Source of the DNA: Lingula anatina | Lineage: Eukaryota > Brachiopoda > Lingulata > Lingulida > Lingulidae | Direction: 5' to 3' | Assembly: GCF_001039355.2 (NCBI RefSeq) | Contig: NW_019773603.1 | Span: 626,215 to 648,491 of the forward strand | DNA length: 22,277 bases | In this document: positions 12,701-20,131 of the stretch, in pieces | Position numbering within the stretch: the stretch's first letter is position 1 | How the letters are laid out: every line of letters starts with the position of its first letter | Notes under the pieces: generated by a model | The model's database searches: none | The model's input: only the letters and a program-made list of their open reading frames with translations | What the model was told of the DNA's origin: nothing | Made by a program: the position numbers and the translations under genes

Positions 12701-13822
12701 ACTAAGACTAAGATGAATACGATGAATCGGCCGACCACAAACCGATAACTTAAATCGCATATTAGATTGATTTTAGTGGCATTAACCTGTTATGAAAGAC
12801 ATGGTTTGTAAAGATTATCTGAAGCGTCCGTTGACTGAAAACGGTATAAAACGGATATCTTATACATGGGAGGGAAAGTATTCCTCTACGGTACTTGGCA
12901 TGTGAACGTAGATAAAACAACTCTGGTTTAAGGTGTTATAAATGTTACACGATCGAAAGTCAATAGCACAAATCATCCGTATATGTAAAAAAAAAATTAA
13001 ACAATGAAATGACTTCCGAATAAAAAAAAAATAATAATAATAATAAATAAAAAATAAATAAATAAAATAAAATTATATAAAATAAATAAATAAATAAAAA
13101 ATAAATAAAAAATAAAACATTGTTTTGATGTCCTTTAAAATAGATAAAATACCCCGAGAAACGCTTATTTCGAATTATGGCACGGGAGAGTATCGTGCCA
13201 GCTTTAAATCTTTCAGGAAGACTTCGAAGCTAGACGTTCCGAAGATTGAAAACGAGCGACAAAACAAATAGCTATGTGGTCACTTCCTTTGTTCACTCCA
13301 GTAGAACAAACGATCAATCTCCTATATTTTGTAGAGTGCAAGGCTCACCTGGACCGGGTTTATTGATACGTTCGCAATATGTGAAATTGCCCAAATTCCC
13401 TTTTTGGCGAACATACTCTATCAAGAACGTTTTGCAGTGTAATTTTGCACCAACAATTTGTGAGACTTTTTTTGAAAGCTGGCCCAGCTGGCTCAAAATT
13501 GTGGGAGCAGTCGTTTAATGACCAATTGTATGGTGACGTAAAAATTCAACAAAGACAGTAACAGAAATAAAATAATAACAATAACGAGGATGAACAAATA
13601 ATAATAGAAAGGAATTCCGGAATGGCATAATATAAATGCACAAGAATCTTCTTCTATGAACAAAGAAATACAGAAATACTGTATATACTAGTATATAATT
13701 ATAAAAATCAAATTAAATTACAAATACTCACACAAACTTTTATTTCCCAGCCATTCTTACAGAAAAATAACAAACAGCAAACACATACCTGTGGTGCCTC
13801 GCCCGCTACTCATCTGGCTCAT
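2093..13822 (-). CDS. SLC18B1: SLC18B1-like MFS transporter, complete 13-exon gene, 482 aa
   Basis: This is a 12-helix major facilitator protein of the vesicular amine/polyamine transporter family (human SLC18B1 is reported as a vesicular polyamine/H+ antiporter). The join, minus strand, is 13822-13789, 10966-10824, 8626-8531, 8045-7972, 7574-7427, 6871-6703, 5152-5019, 4644-4534, 4093-3987, 3564-3469, 3250-3176, 2780-2687, 2260-2093. Every donor is GT, every acceptor AG, and all phases match. Visible signatures are a motif-A-like loop after TM2 (GSQLTRIGTRR, residues 89-99, with Thr at the usual Asp), motif C GPLAGG in TM5 (179-184), and a matching GPLIGG in TM11 (400-405). An acidic run DDDD precedes the central loop. 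Block order and spacing follow human SLC18B1 as remembered, with no gap longer than a few residues. Substrate is inferred from the family only; a paralogue with another substrate is possible. Confidence 0.86.
2687..2780 (-). CDS. SLC18B1: Transporter coding exon 12: TM11 (GPLIGG) and start of TM12
   Basis: Acceptor TTTTATTGTTCAG and donor AAC|GTGAGT; 94 nt, residues 397-427. It reads SFLGPLIGGIILDN and ends GLLTGLSLGN. GPLIGG repeats the motif C signature in the second half of the protein and matches human AFMGPTLGGFLY. Confidence 0.85.
3135..3170. repeat. (AAAT)n microsatellite beside a splice donor
   Basis: About eight to nine AAAT units lie in the transporter intron, starting within roughly 6 nt of the exon 11 donor on the minus strand. 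Confidence 0.95.
3176..3250 (-). CDS. SLC18B1: Transporter coding exon 11: loop 10-11
   Basis: Acceptor CATTGCAG and donor AGG|GTGAGT; 75 nt, phase 2 at both ends, residues 372-395. It encodes ASGLPDDMTTYGNLIAIYE, which aligns with human ENGFEEGLSTLGLVSGLFS. An (AAAT)n microsatellite starts a few bases inside the following intron. Confidence 0.8.
3469..3564 (-). CDS. SLC18B1: Transporter coding exon 10: TM10
   Basis: Acceptor CTGTATTCAAG (A-rich, weaker than the others) and donor AT|GTGAGT; 96 nt, residues 340-370. It encodes SSWSIYLGTCTIGIGQACTE and ends LADRILDA, matching human SGLSAGMSIIPTFPEIL. An alternative AG at 3543-3542 would not fit the phase of the previous exon. Confidence 0.78.
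3987..4093 (-). CDS. SLC18B1: Transporter coding exon 9: TM9
   Basis: Acceptor CTTTCATTTCAG and donor GG|GTAGGT; 107 nt, residues 304-338. It begins NRNKTQVILGLVLKALG and ends GPWGPLTGLYPNGE. The GP pair and length match human MLLGPVPIL. The donor was chosen because only it gives phase 2, as required by the next acceptor. Confidence 0.8.
4534..4644 (-). CDS. SLC18B1: Transporter coding exon 8: TM8
   Basis: Acceptor TTTATTTTAG and donor TTT|GTGAGT; 111 nt, phase 0 at both ends, residues 267-303. It encodes VDPSLKGNHVMFGLAFSLI and ends PMFGVLSGRF, the second-bundle counterpart of motif A. It matches the GLVFLGMALSYAISSPLFG stretch of human SLC18B1. Confidence 0.85.
5019..5152 (-). CDS. SLC18B1: Transporter coding exon 7: central loop and TM7
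   Basis: Acceptor ATTTGTAG and donor AAG|GTAAGA; 134 nt, residues 223-266. It starts with the short cytoplasmic loop (KSSQHCQIVQVLKQP) and continues into a helix ending GSLSPTLGMQLQK. This matches human FLDPTLSLFVLEK, the start of the second six-helix bundle. Confidence 0.85.
5766..6438. mobile_element. Non-autonomous inverted-repeat DNA transposon with TTAA flanks
   Basis: A perfect 13-bp terminal inverted repeat, CCCCCGTCACACT (5771-5783) and its complement (6420-6432), is bounded by TTAA on both sides (5766-5769 and 6435-6438), with 1 and 2 bases between. Inside the ends the similarity continues loosely (CGGAATnAGCA). No coding frame is present. The interior is packed with GAATGC-like words at 9-11 bp spacing. 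TTAA targets are typical of piggyBac and Kolobok elements, but the family is not assigned. It sits in the transporter intron between exons 6 and 7. Confidence 0.75.
6703..6871 (-). CDS. SLC18B1: Transporter coding exon 6: TM5 (motif C) and TM6
   Basis: Acceptor TTTTTTCGAAG and donor GCTG|GTGGGT; 169 nt, residues 166-221. It carries FGLGSVLGPLAGGGLYRLGG, the antiporter signature (motif C), then a second helix and the acidic PDDDDA that opens the central loop. An alternative GT four bases later would break phase with the next exon, so the first was chosen. Confidence 0.87.
7427..7574 (-). CDS. SLC18B1: Transporter coding exon 5: TM4
   Basis: Acceptor CACTTTAG and donor TAT|GTAAGT; 148 nt, residues 117-165 after the split Ser. 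It contains FRIMESLGAAMALTANYAI, a motif-B-like Arg helix that aligns with the VRVMDAVSFAAAMTAS block of the human protein, and ends FRNDVATAY. A (TTTA)n run lies just upstream of the acceptor and may serve as part of its pyrimidine tract. Confidence 0.85.
7591..7630. repeat. (AAAT)n microsatellite beside a splice acceptor
   Basis: Ten uninterrupted AATA units. On the minus strand this TTTA run ends about 15 nt before the exon 5 acceptor, where the polypyrimidine tract would lie. Confidence 0.95.
7972..8045 (-). CDS. SLC18B1: Transporter coding exon 4: motif-A loop and TM3
   Basis: Acceptor TTATATTTCAG and donor CAG|GTACGT; 74 nt, phase 0 in and phase 2 out. It encodes LTRIGTRRCYVLG and a hydrophobic helix ending LLF. 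The cytoplasmic loop with TRxGxRR is the MFS motif A region. The intron phase fits both neighbours. Confidence 0.85.
8531..8626 (-). CDS. SLC18B1: Transporter coding exon 3: TM2 (copy b, intact)
   Basis: Acceptor TTTTTTCCTCTTCCAG and donor CAG|GTATAC; 96 nt, phase 0 at both ends, residues 60-91. It reads AVGKGLSLASVGAIFG and then a helix ending LLIGSQ, matching the EKKG...GMIFGCF block of human SLC18B1. It is the only complete TM2 exon in the window. Confidence 0.85.
8889..9029 (-). CDS. Duplicate TM1 exon (copy b), in-frame cassette or decayed start exon
   Basis: This is a second copy of the TM1 exon, about four-fifths identical in DNA, with acceptor (TTACTTCAG) and donor (GAG|GTTAGT) present. 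A 2-nt deletion relative to copy a puts a TGA eight codons after the old ATG, so it cannot replace copy a behind the same first exon. The deletion makes the exon 141 nt and fully open in phase 0 (start KCHIQEK, then GWSARQKIVLLNG, end SFLRDE). It could therefore be spliced between copy a and the TM2 exon, or follow a different phase-0 first exon. From the shared Glu onward 27 of 38 residues equal copy a. Usage is unproven. Confidence 0.5.
9670..9707. repeat. (ATT)n microsatellite
   Basis: About twelve ATT units within the 5' part of the transporter gene (intron between the TM1 and TM2 exons). Confidence 0.95.
10232..10288 (-). pseudogene. Truncated duplicate of the TM2 exon (copy a)
   Basis: After an intact-looking acceptor (CTTCTTCCAG) the minus strand reads TVEKGLSLTYFGAIIGRYD and then TGA. 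This matches the first 19 codons of the intact TM2 exon at 8531-8626 (AVGKGLSLASVGAIFGCYD). Similarity collapses at the stop and no donor follows, so the second half of the helix is missing. Joined to the TM1 exon it would end the protein after one and a half helices. It is a decayed exon copy, or possibly a poison exon. Confidence 0.75.
10824..10966 (-). CDS. SLC18B1: Transporter coding exon 2: N-tail and TM1 (copy a, intact)
   Basis: Acceptor TTTCTTTCAG, then AA-ATG, and donor GAG|GTAAGT. It encodes residues 13-59: an acidic/Gly tail, the conserved GWSKRQK entry into TM1, the helix, and the exit PQPFLRDE. This exit lines up with the GPFFPKE exit in human SLC18B1. It joins in phase 0 to the exon at 8626 (RDE|AVGKG). 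A second, diverged copy of this exon lies at 8889-9029. Confidence 0.85.
11573..11735. repeat. Four-copy 41-42-bp tandem repeat
   Basis: Copies begin with TCTGGYCAAGGAYTTATATT at 11573, 11615, 11657 and 11698 (spacing 42, 42, 41). Copies 1 and 3 share GGACTT; copies 2 and 4 share GGATTT. Copies 1 and 3 also share the TGTTTGTGAA tail, suggesting a dimer amplified as a unit. It lies in the long first intron of the transporter gene. Confidence 0.9.
11836..12440. repeat. Diverged tandem repeats of roughly 115-190 bp
   Basis: A block of the form GACAGCAAAA-GTGAACAAC recurs at about 11836, 11953, 12066, 12227 and 12417. It is usually followed by CTTGAACTGTTGT, TTAAATGAAATTGA and TTTGAAAGTGA, and copies are indel-rich. 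No coding frame is shared. It is intronic to the transporter gene. Confidence 0.65.
12468..12623. repeat. 52-bp tandem repeat, about three copies
   Basis: AGACATCTTAYCCTATCA begins copies at 12520 and 12572, each running through CAGTGTYACARCACTC to GGGCACATGC-like ends. A more diverged copy precedes them from about 12468. It directly follows the diverged repeats to its left. Confidence 0.8.
13025..13118. repeat. A-rich AAT/AAAT simple repeat
   Basis: An imperfect run of AAT, AAAT and AAAAAT units, purine-rich on the plus strand, in the first intron of the transporter gene. Confidence 0.9.
13789..13822 (-). CDS. SLC18B1: Transporter coding exon 1 (start codon)
   Basis: ATG at 13822-13820 in good context (ACCATGA), preceded in frame by a TAG 33 nt upstream, gives 11 codons plus 1 nt before a CAG|GTATGT donor. 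The phase-1 end joins the AA of the next exon to make Glu, continuing into the TM1 exon. The joined N-tail is 26 residues before the conserved Trp, close to the human length. The exon is tiny and is supported only by phase, donor and Kozak context. If it is wrong, the ATG at 10964 gives a 470-aa protein. Confidence 0.55.
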
Positions 13823-13956
13823 GGTCTGCCACGTGAAACAGGGATACAGAAGGCGCCACTAGGTAGAAGGAAGGGACAATTGAGCGAGGGGAGGAAATAG
13901 GAGCCCAAAACCTTACCTTATATTGTCGACAATGTGTACTTAATATAATCATATCG

Positions 13957-13963
13957 TTTTTAT
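13957..13963 (-). promoter_or_regulatory. Possible TATA box of the transporter gene
   Basis: The minus strand reads TATAAAA about 135 nt before the proposed start codon, which would give a 5' UTR near 110 nt. No initiator or CpG cluster supports it, and the surrounding AT-rich sequence makes chance likely. Confidence 0.25.
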
Positions 13964-16613
13964 AATTCACTCTTACAAAATGACGAGTGTCTGAGTACAA
14001 AAATATCTCATTTCATAGTACTTGAATAAAATTGATTCTGTTTGGTATATTTTTGTTACGTCTATATTGAATATCTCTTTACTTTACCACCAGTTAGACT
14101 CACAGCCGGGTCCTCAAAGTTCCAAACCACAGAATACGCGAATAAATTAAATGTAACCAGATAACATAAAATCCATGTAAGCCCCAACAGATAATTATCT
14201 AAGTAGCAGCATTTGTGTCTTCGCCAGAAGTGGAAACTTAGAAATTTGAGAAAGAGAAGAGGGGATTATTGCAGTAGTCTATTACAAATGAGGCGAGTGA
14301 TAGTTAAGGAAAATAAATTTACCCATCAGAGGCTGTCAGTCAACGACAAGACTTATCCCGTCAACGATTTATCACACACCCCACACAGCCCAGTCTTTAT
14401 CGCTAGGCCGCCATTTTTGTTCTTTCTGGATATGTTCGGTGCTTTGGAACAGCAGTGGTCTGTGTTAAATGTGGTCTGTGAAAAGGACAATTTTTAAGTA
14501 AAAATGTCATTGACTTTTCACAACGAGTGGCCCTCAATTCAACTCATTCTACCTAGAGCAATAGAGGTTCAGTCAAAGTGTACCACTTACTTCAAACTTA
14601 ATTTGCAATACACGTTTTTATTTTATAACAAACATTTTAATCAACACATTTTCTTATCCAGCAATCAAGTTAAAAGCTTGGCATGCGTCTCGATTCACTG
14701 TAAGGTCGACATGGTTCGATGAAAGCTGTCACGATCTAAAACTTAATTTTGTGATTATCTCAATTTCACGCGTTGTTTACATTTAAAGATACTGGACTTA
14801 GGGTGTAAAAATAACGTTTCTTTTGTGTATATAAACCTATCACAGATAGCGGCGAAGTCTTCTGGACAATAGATGTAATGACGCTGTTGACTTTAGATGT
14901 AATCAAGCTGGACAATACACTGCTGTCTTCTGCCAAAGTGCCAAACGGTTATTCCAGCAAACACTTTTGTGTACATTAAAACGAAAACAAAGAGGCACCT
15001 TCATGACAAGAGGTTCATATTAAGGTGCTAAACAGACCTATTAATTTTATACAAAATTGTAAATGCAAACCTAATACATAGTTATATAGGGGTTATTGGA
15101 GCGGAGAAGGTGTTTGAGATACAGGAGGGTCAAAATCAGGCAATATCCATTCGTTTCAGTAAATTTCATACATGATATACTTTCAGTAAGATAAGAACTA
15201 GATGAATGATGATTTGAGTAGTTAGGAGATGAACTGTAGTAGTAGTAGTGGAATTTGATTATTATTATTGTATGTATATAACAGGGTACAGCGATCAGAA
15301 CACGCACACTCACATACACACACAAATATATTAAAAATATTATTCGAATTACTCATGTTTGGACCTTGTCCATCTCTAGTTTGCATGCGTTTTACATGTG
15401 TTAGAAACTTGCAAATCTATTGAGAAATTAACCAATCAAATCAAACTATATGTGACTTTGAAATGTTCCATCTTTTCTAACTACTAGAACAATTCCTACA
15501 CTTGTTGACTCTTAAAGAAATTTAAATTGCACTCAATAACTCCCTATCCTTTTACACATTTGATTCTGTTTTAATTGTTATCTGTAATTATTGAAAGTGT
15601 AAGCCATTTGCTTTACAACATACATCTAAAACTTTAGAACATATTGATAGCCGTGGCATGATGTCGTTCACTGGACTAACAATAGCAGCCTTTTTGGACC
15701 TTTACAAAGGCCTTCAAAACCAGTCCTCAAATTGTGCAGATACCCACTGAGTATTGCTCAATCTTTATTTGTTCCACTTTTGCAAAGAGATCAGATCATG
15801 TGCAATGACTGAGTATCAGTATTTAATCACACCAAGCAATCGAAACTCCGCTTTATCATCGCACTCACGGCTTCACTCCCGTGTACTTCCAGCTACAATT
15901 GACAAGGCAGCTTCACGTTTTACACCATACAATGTCACTCCCGCCACAATCCTGTCTCCTCTGGTAACCTTGATTGAAACTAACTCAATGATACGCGTGG
16001 ATCACAACTGAAGCAACGATACGTGTTCTAAGTTTACTCTCCCTGCTTACGCCAATTCGTTATTCAAACTTTTGAGTCTGAAAATTATACCCAAATTGCA
16101 CCTATAACGCCAACATTGTTTTCATTTTTATAATTTTACAACAGTCTCAACAATTTCATTACCTACTTATCTAAAGTTACACCATGTGATATTATTTAAC
16201 GTATTTTAAGAAATACACGAGCCCTTATACATATGATACGAGTCTTAAAATGTTGATATTCTAACTTTTCGTCTCTGTGTTTGTGCATCTTAAATATAAA
16301 TAATATAAAATGTGAAGAAAAACGACTATGGTTAGCTTTGGTTAGTCAAAAATTGTGAAAAGAAATTTAAAAAATCGAACTGCTGAGAGCCAAGACTTAC
16401 CAACATTTGTGGTAAAATTTAAATTGAACATATACATACATGTACGCATATACATGTACATGGCTACGTCCTCCTACGATATAAATGGATTTTACATAAG
16501 CATCTGTTAACATTATAGACATCAGTTCACAATTTCTTCATCTTATTTCAACAAACATATAATTTACGATAAGAAGGCTACATGAATATTATGTCTAATA
16601 ATCACTTTATTGC

Positions 16614-16689
<76 letters not shown>

Positions 16690-17130
16690 TTATTTTAAAA
16701 ACCAAGCCACTGCTCAGTTATACGGATGAAAGCTTTGTGGGAGAAACAAATAACATCACACATTTTTCTGCGTTAACTACGATAATTGTCATCAAACTCT
16801 CTCTGTGCCAGCCTAGCCATAGTGAAAAACGAGCCACGACCGGACATACAAAACCTAGCTGGCAGGCGTAGATTTACGACTAAGTTAAAACCCACGTACA
16901 TTTTATAAACACTTTTCTCGGGCGTAGCGTTTTGGGCTGGATTTACGCCGGCGGAATTGCTACGCCTTACTTAAGACCGGCTAATGCAACCGGGCCCTGA
17001 TCTTTTTTTTTAATTTCAAATTTGTGTCGTACAGACTGAAAAATAAAGAGTGCAGTTTACTCCTTATATACTGCACTGTAGATGCGTCTCAGCACGGTTT
17101 ACAAACGCCTAGCCATTTTTAGCCAGGATA
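13964..17130. other. Intergenic stretch without supported genes
   Basis: Only short, unconvincing frames occur (for example at 14213-14497 and 15754-16011), with no family match or splice support. Visible items are short TAG/ATT and CA-rich runs near 15235-15325, a TACATGTAC-rich inverted stretch near 16435-16462, the AT microsatellite at 16619-16685, and a decayed element around 16850-17000 with repeated GCGTAG/CTACGC words in opposite orientations. Confidence 0.5.
16619..16685. repeat. (AT)n microsatellite
   Basis: More than 30 uninterrupted AT units, self-complementary and so able to form a cruciform. Confidence 0.97.
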
Positions 17131-17212
17131 CAATCTAGGTGTTAGCGCTCTCGACTCCCGGGGGATGGATACAGCCCAGCCTGCCGCTAGCAAACAAACA
17201 CATATATTTTTT

Positions 17213-17381
17213 TTGCCTGACCAGGAACTTTACCCCTGATTCAATCTCTTAGCGCTGAAAGTCAAGCAAGGAGAGACCAGGCACCGTTTATGAAGGACTG
17301 GCGTGTTCCTGGACGGGGTCGAATCCACGTCCTTCCGCTCCGATGGTGGGCACTCTAATTTCAGTCATAAGCTACATAGAG
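17213..17381 (-). mobile_element. Decayed tRNA-derived SINE
   Basis: The minus strand reads a tRNA-like head. It has TAGCTTATGAC (A-box position, 17374-17364), TTAGAGTGCCCACC where a D-arm and anticodon stem would follow, and GGATTCGACCC (B box, 17326-17316). A GC-rich body (GGTGCCTGGTCTCTCC) and a short A-run near 17213 come next. The A box is mutated, so it is a remnant and not a working tRNA gene. A separate A-box-like stretch (GTTAGCGCTCTCGACTCC) lies at about 17134-17151 on the plus strand. Confidence 0.55.
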
Positions 17382-17920
17382 ATAAAATAAAGAAATTAAT
17401 AATGACACGTGGATACATTGAATTTAGCACAATTCGTTTAAGTGTTTTTAATCCAATAGAAATCATCCATTTATCCATTACGGATATACTGCTATGAAAT
17501 GATATTCAACTCATGTTCCGTTTTCTTACATGAACTAATGTTTACATATTTGTGAAAAAGCGTGGGTGTATATACTTCGTTAATTATGAGCTGCAGTTTC
17601 CACTTTCAGCTGTGTCCTGCTCGTAGCCTTACTGGCAATCGTTTTTTATCCCTTCTCAAATCAGTGAATGGTTTATAGCTTCAACTGTAATTAGTAAGAA
17701 ATTTCCGGTGGTTGTTGAAAAACTGTAATAAAATAGTGAGATTTTTTTGTTCTCAAGTATTGACGCAGTAATAACACTGGCCCGATATCACACGAAAAGC
17801 GTATAATCGAATTTCATAACTCATTTTATCTGGTAATAGATATAATAGAGATGGCTTGTGGAATTCTTTCCTCGCCACGTGTGTTTTAAAACGACGTTAA
17901 TAACAAATACGACTTACACC

Positions 17921-18127
17921 CCATTTCCATAGATTATATCGACCTACTTTAGATCGACCTAACTCCCTGGGGGTTCACACTAAATAGCTGTCAGCCGGGC
18001 GGACACGAAAGTTAATTGCCCTCTTACAGCTTGTAGTAGGCGGGACAAACATTTAAGTCGGATTATCTGAAAGAAATCTAGCGAGACTCCCCGCGGGGAT
18101 AGATCGATCTAAAATCTATGGGAATAG
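17921..18127. mobile_element. Short inverted-repeat element (MITE-like)
   Basis: Imperfect inverted ends, about 22-25 bp, share CCATAGATT and ATCGA. The left arm is at about 17923-17945 and the right arm, complemented, at 18101-18125. The interior of about 155 bp has no coding frame and contains CCCCGCGGGG (18089-18098). No clear target duplication was found. Confidence 0.5.
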
Positions 18128-18436
18128 AGCTAATAAGGCTTGTCTTGAAACAGATCTGAAGATAAGCTTCTTATAACCATCGAAAGCGACGTATTTCTTT
18201 ATTCATTTGTGTCAGTGACTTAACAATTACTTGACTAGGTGTATCCAACTAGCATCTAGCATCAGGCTGAAGTTAATAACAGCTGCATTCACGGCATGCA
18301 GAATATATGATAATATTTTTGTGACCGTCGGATAAAGTTTCAAAGGTTTCAACATTATTTAGGATATCCCTTCTGCCATCTTGTATTTAGTCACATTTCA
18401 GTTATTCTGGTCCCACAGACACGATGTCGATGGGAT

Positions 18437-18465
18437 CAGGGAATTATGTCCGATATAATTCCCTG
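18437..18465. other. Perfect 11-bp hairpin
   Basis: CAGGGAATTAT (18437-18447) and ATAATTCCCTG (18455-18465) are exact complements around a 7-nt loop, GTCCGAT. There is no neighbouring gene to link it to. Confidence 0.85.
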
Positions 18466-19032
18466 GTGGGATTAACAAAGCTGCCAACAGCCAACAGAAC
18501 CTTGTGCTTTTTTCAGAAGCTTTTCAATTTAGGTTCCGTTTGATACCGGTGCCTTTTAATTTAATTAAATTCAATTCTTAGGACGTACCTAAACATTAAA
18601 GACTCCAAGTAATATGCGACCCACGGCTCAACATATCCGGGCTCCTATCCTAGTGTAGGTTAACTGTAGTAAATACACGGTAGGACATTGATTCTACGCA
18701 AATTTCGAATTACATGTAGAATGAGTGTAAAGAACATAACATATATCTTAACATCTTATCATCAACTTTGAAGCATATGAGGTGCATAAGGCTTTGTTTG
18801 AGAACCCGAGCGTTCTTTGATACATTTTATTTAATATGATTTTGTTTTATGCTGAGATTTAGTTAGGCTTCACCTGTGGCGTTAAAGAGCACAATGGAAT
18901 CAGACGTTCAAATGTGTAAAAGCTGGTGCACTTTTCATTCATGCAATTGCGACGTTGCACATTTTGAGAAAAAATATATTTGGCAAATAATTCTGCAGAT
19001 TAAATATCATTTTTGTCTGCTGAACGCGATTC

Positions 19033-19229
19033 ACAGGGGCAGATCGAGGACTTTTGAAGGGGCTTCCGTTTCTTTGGGAATGACAGGCCTCGGATTCGAA
19101 GCGACCCTGGTCCCCCTTGGGGTGAGTTCGGGGCCCGCTGAAGGTCCCTGAAAAGTTTTAAGTAGAAACTAAAGGGGGGAGGGGGGAGGGGGCCTGGACC
19201 CTGCTGACTCCCCATAATTCCGTCACTGC
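19033..19229. mobile_element. Decayed hAT-like MITE remnant
   Basis: The left end CAGGGGCAGATCGAGG and the complemented right end CAGTGACGGAATTATGG resemble the CAG-starting inverted ends of widespread hAT-type MITEs. The G-rich right part (GGGGGGAGGGGGGAGGGGGCCTGG region, about 19173-19196) is typical of those elements. I find no 8-bp target duplication, and the ends are diverged. Confidence 0.4.
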
Positions 19230-19460
19230 ATTGGGTTTGACTGATACTTTATATTTATCTAATAATATTATAATCGATTTATATGTCATGTATTATATTT
19301 GGTACTGTTGCAGAAATATATCTATTTGCCAAGAAAGAAAACCAATCTCAATCCATCCTTTTGTGCGCGCTCGGATGAAAAACACCGCAATTATCCCGTG
19401 ATACCAGGTCAAGGCATGGGGCCTGCGACCTTATAGAACACTACGAAGATTAAAATGACT

Positions 19461-19484
19461 TTAAATAAATAAATAAATAAATAA
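19461..19484. repeat. (AAAT)n microsatellite
   Basis: Short run of about five AAAT units. The surrounding 19230-20050 stretch shows no gene. Confidence 0.9.
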
Positions 19485-20061
19485 CGGGTTTATTGTAACA
19501 GGAAGTACGAGATCATCCTATTATGTTATGATATAAACAGCATTTAATTTCAATACTTAGAAATACAAAATCAAGATAAAAATGTTATTTCTGTGAGAAT
19601 AATTCTGTTTTTATAATCCCTTAAATCTAATATTGGATACTGTTTAAGTGATATCTTAATACACATACTAATTTTTACTTCTTTGTCATTTCATTAAGAG
19701 AGCGTGGTGTAAAGATAATCAAGGCACCCACTTTGCTAAATCCAGGGTAACATTTACCTGAAATTACATCGAAACTATTGATGACCAGCAAGTATTGCAT
19801 GCAACGATCAAATTTTCATTCAAACAATATGTTCGTGGCGTGCTGCTTGTCTAACAATAAGACTGCTACGGTTTCAGATTCCACCACTAATTTTGGCTGA
19901 CGTACAAGGACAATTTGATATGTGCGATAAGCTATTACTGCGAGCAAAATCTGTTATCTATTTCTCTTTATCCGTGAAACGTTATCAAGACTTTTGCTTA
20001 TGATTTTTTTCATAAACTTCTTAGCACTCAGAGACTATTTGATATTATGCCGGTCTACTTC

Positions 20062-20068
20062 TATAAAG
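20062..20068 (+). promoter_or_regulatory. TATA box of the receptor-like gene
   Basis: TATAAAG lies 70 nt before the start codon, which would place transcription start near 20092 and give a 5' UTR of about 40 nt. Position and match are good, but no initiator element is certain. Confidence 0.45.
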
Positions 20069-20131
20069 GCGAAAGCATGACCTGCTGAAATAGGCTTTGG
20101 AACAGCTCAGCGGTAGCTGGCAGTTTTTGCC

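Noticed and set aside
13246-13518. 90-codon plus-strand frame, and faint peptide likeness between minus-strand frames here and at 5193-5375 (GNF-Y...PG-G)
   Set aside because: The likeness covers only a dozen residues in a different order and the DNA does not align clearly; at most an old dispersed repeat.
14213-14722. Two adjacent plus-strand frames
   Set aside because: Low-complexity composition of the local sequence, no motif, no splice consensus linking them.
17300-17381. Functional tRNA gene
   Set aside because: The B box is good but the A box is mutated and the acceptor ends do not pair; it is followed by a SINE-like body.
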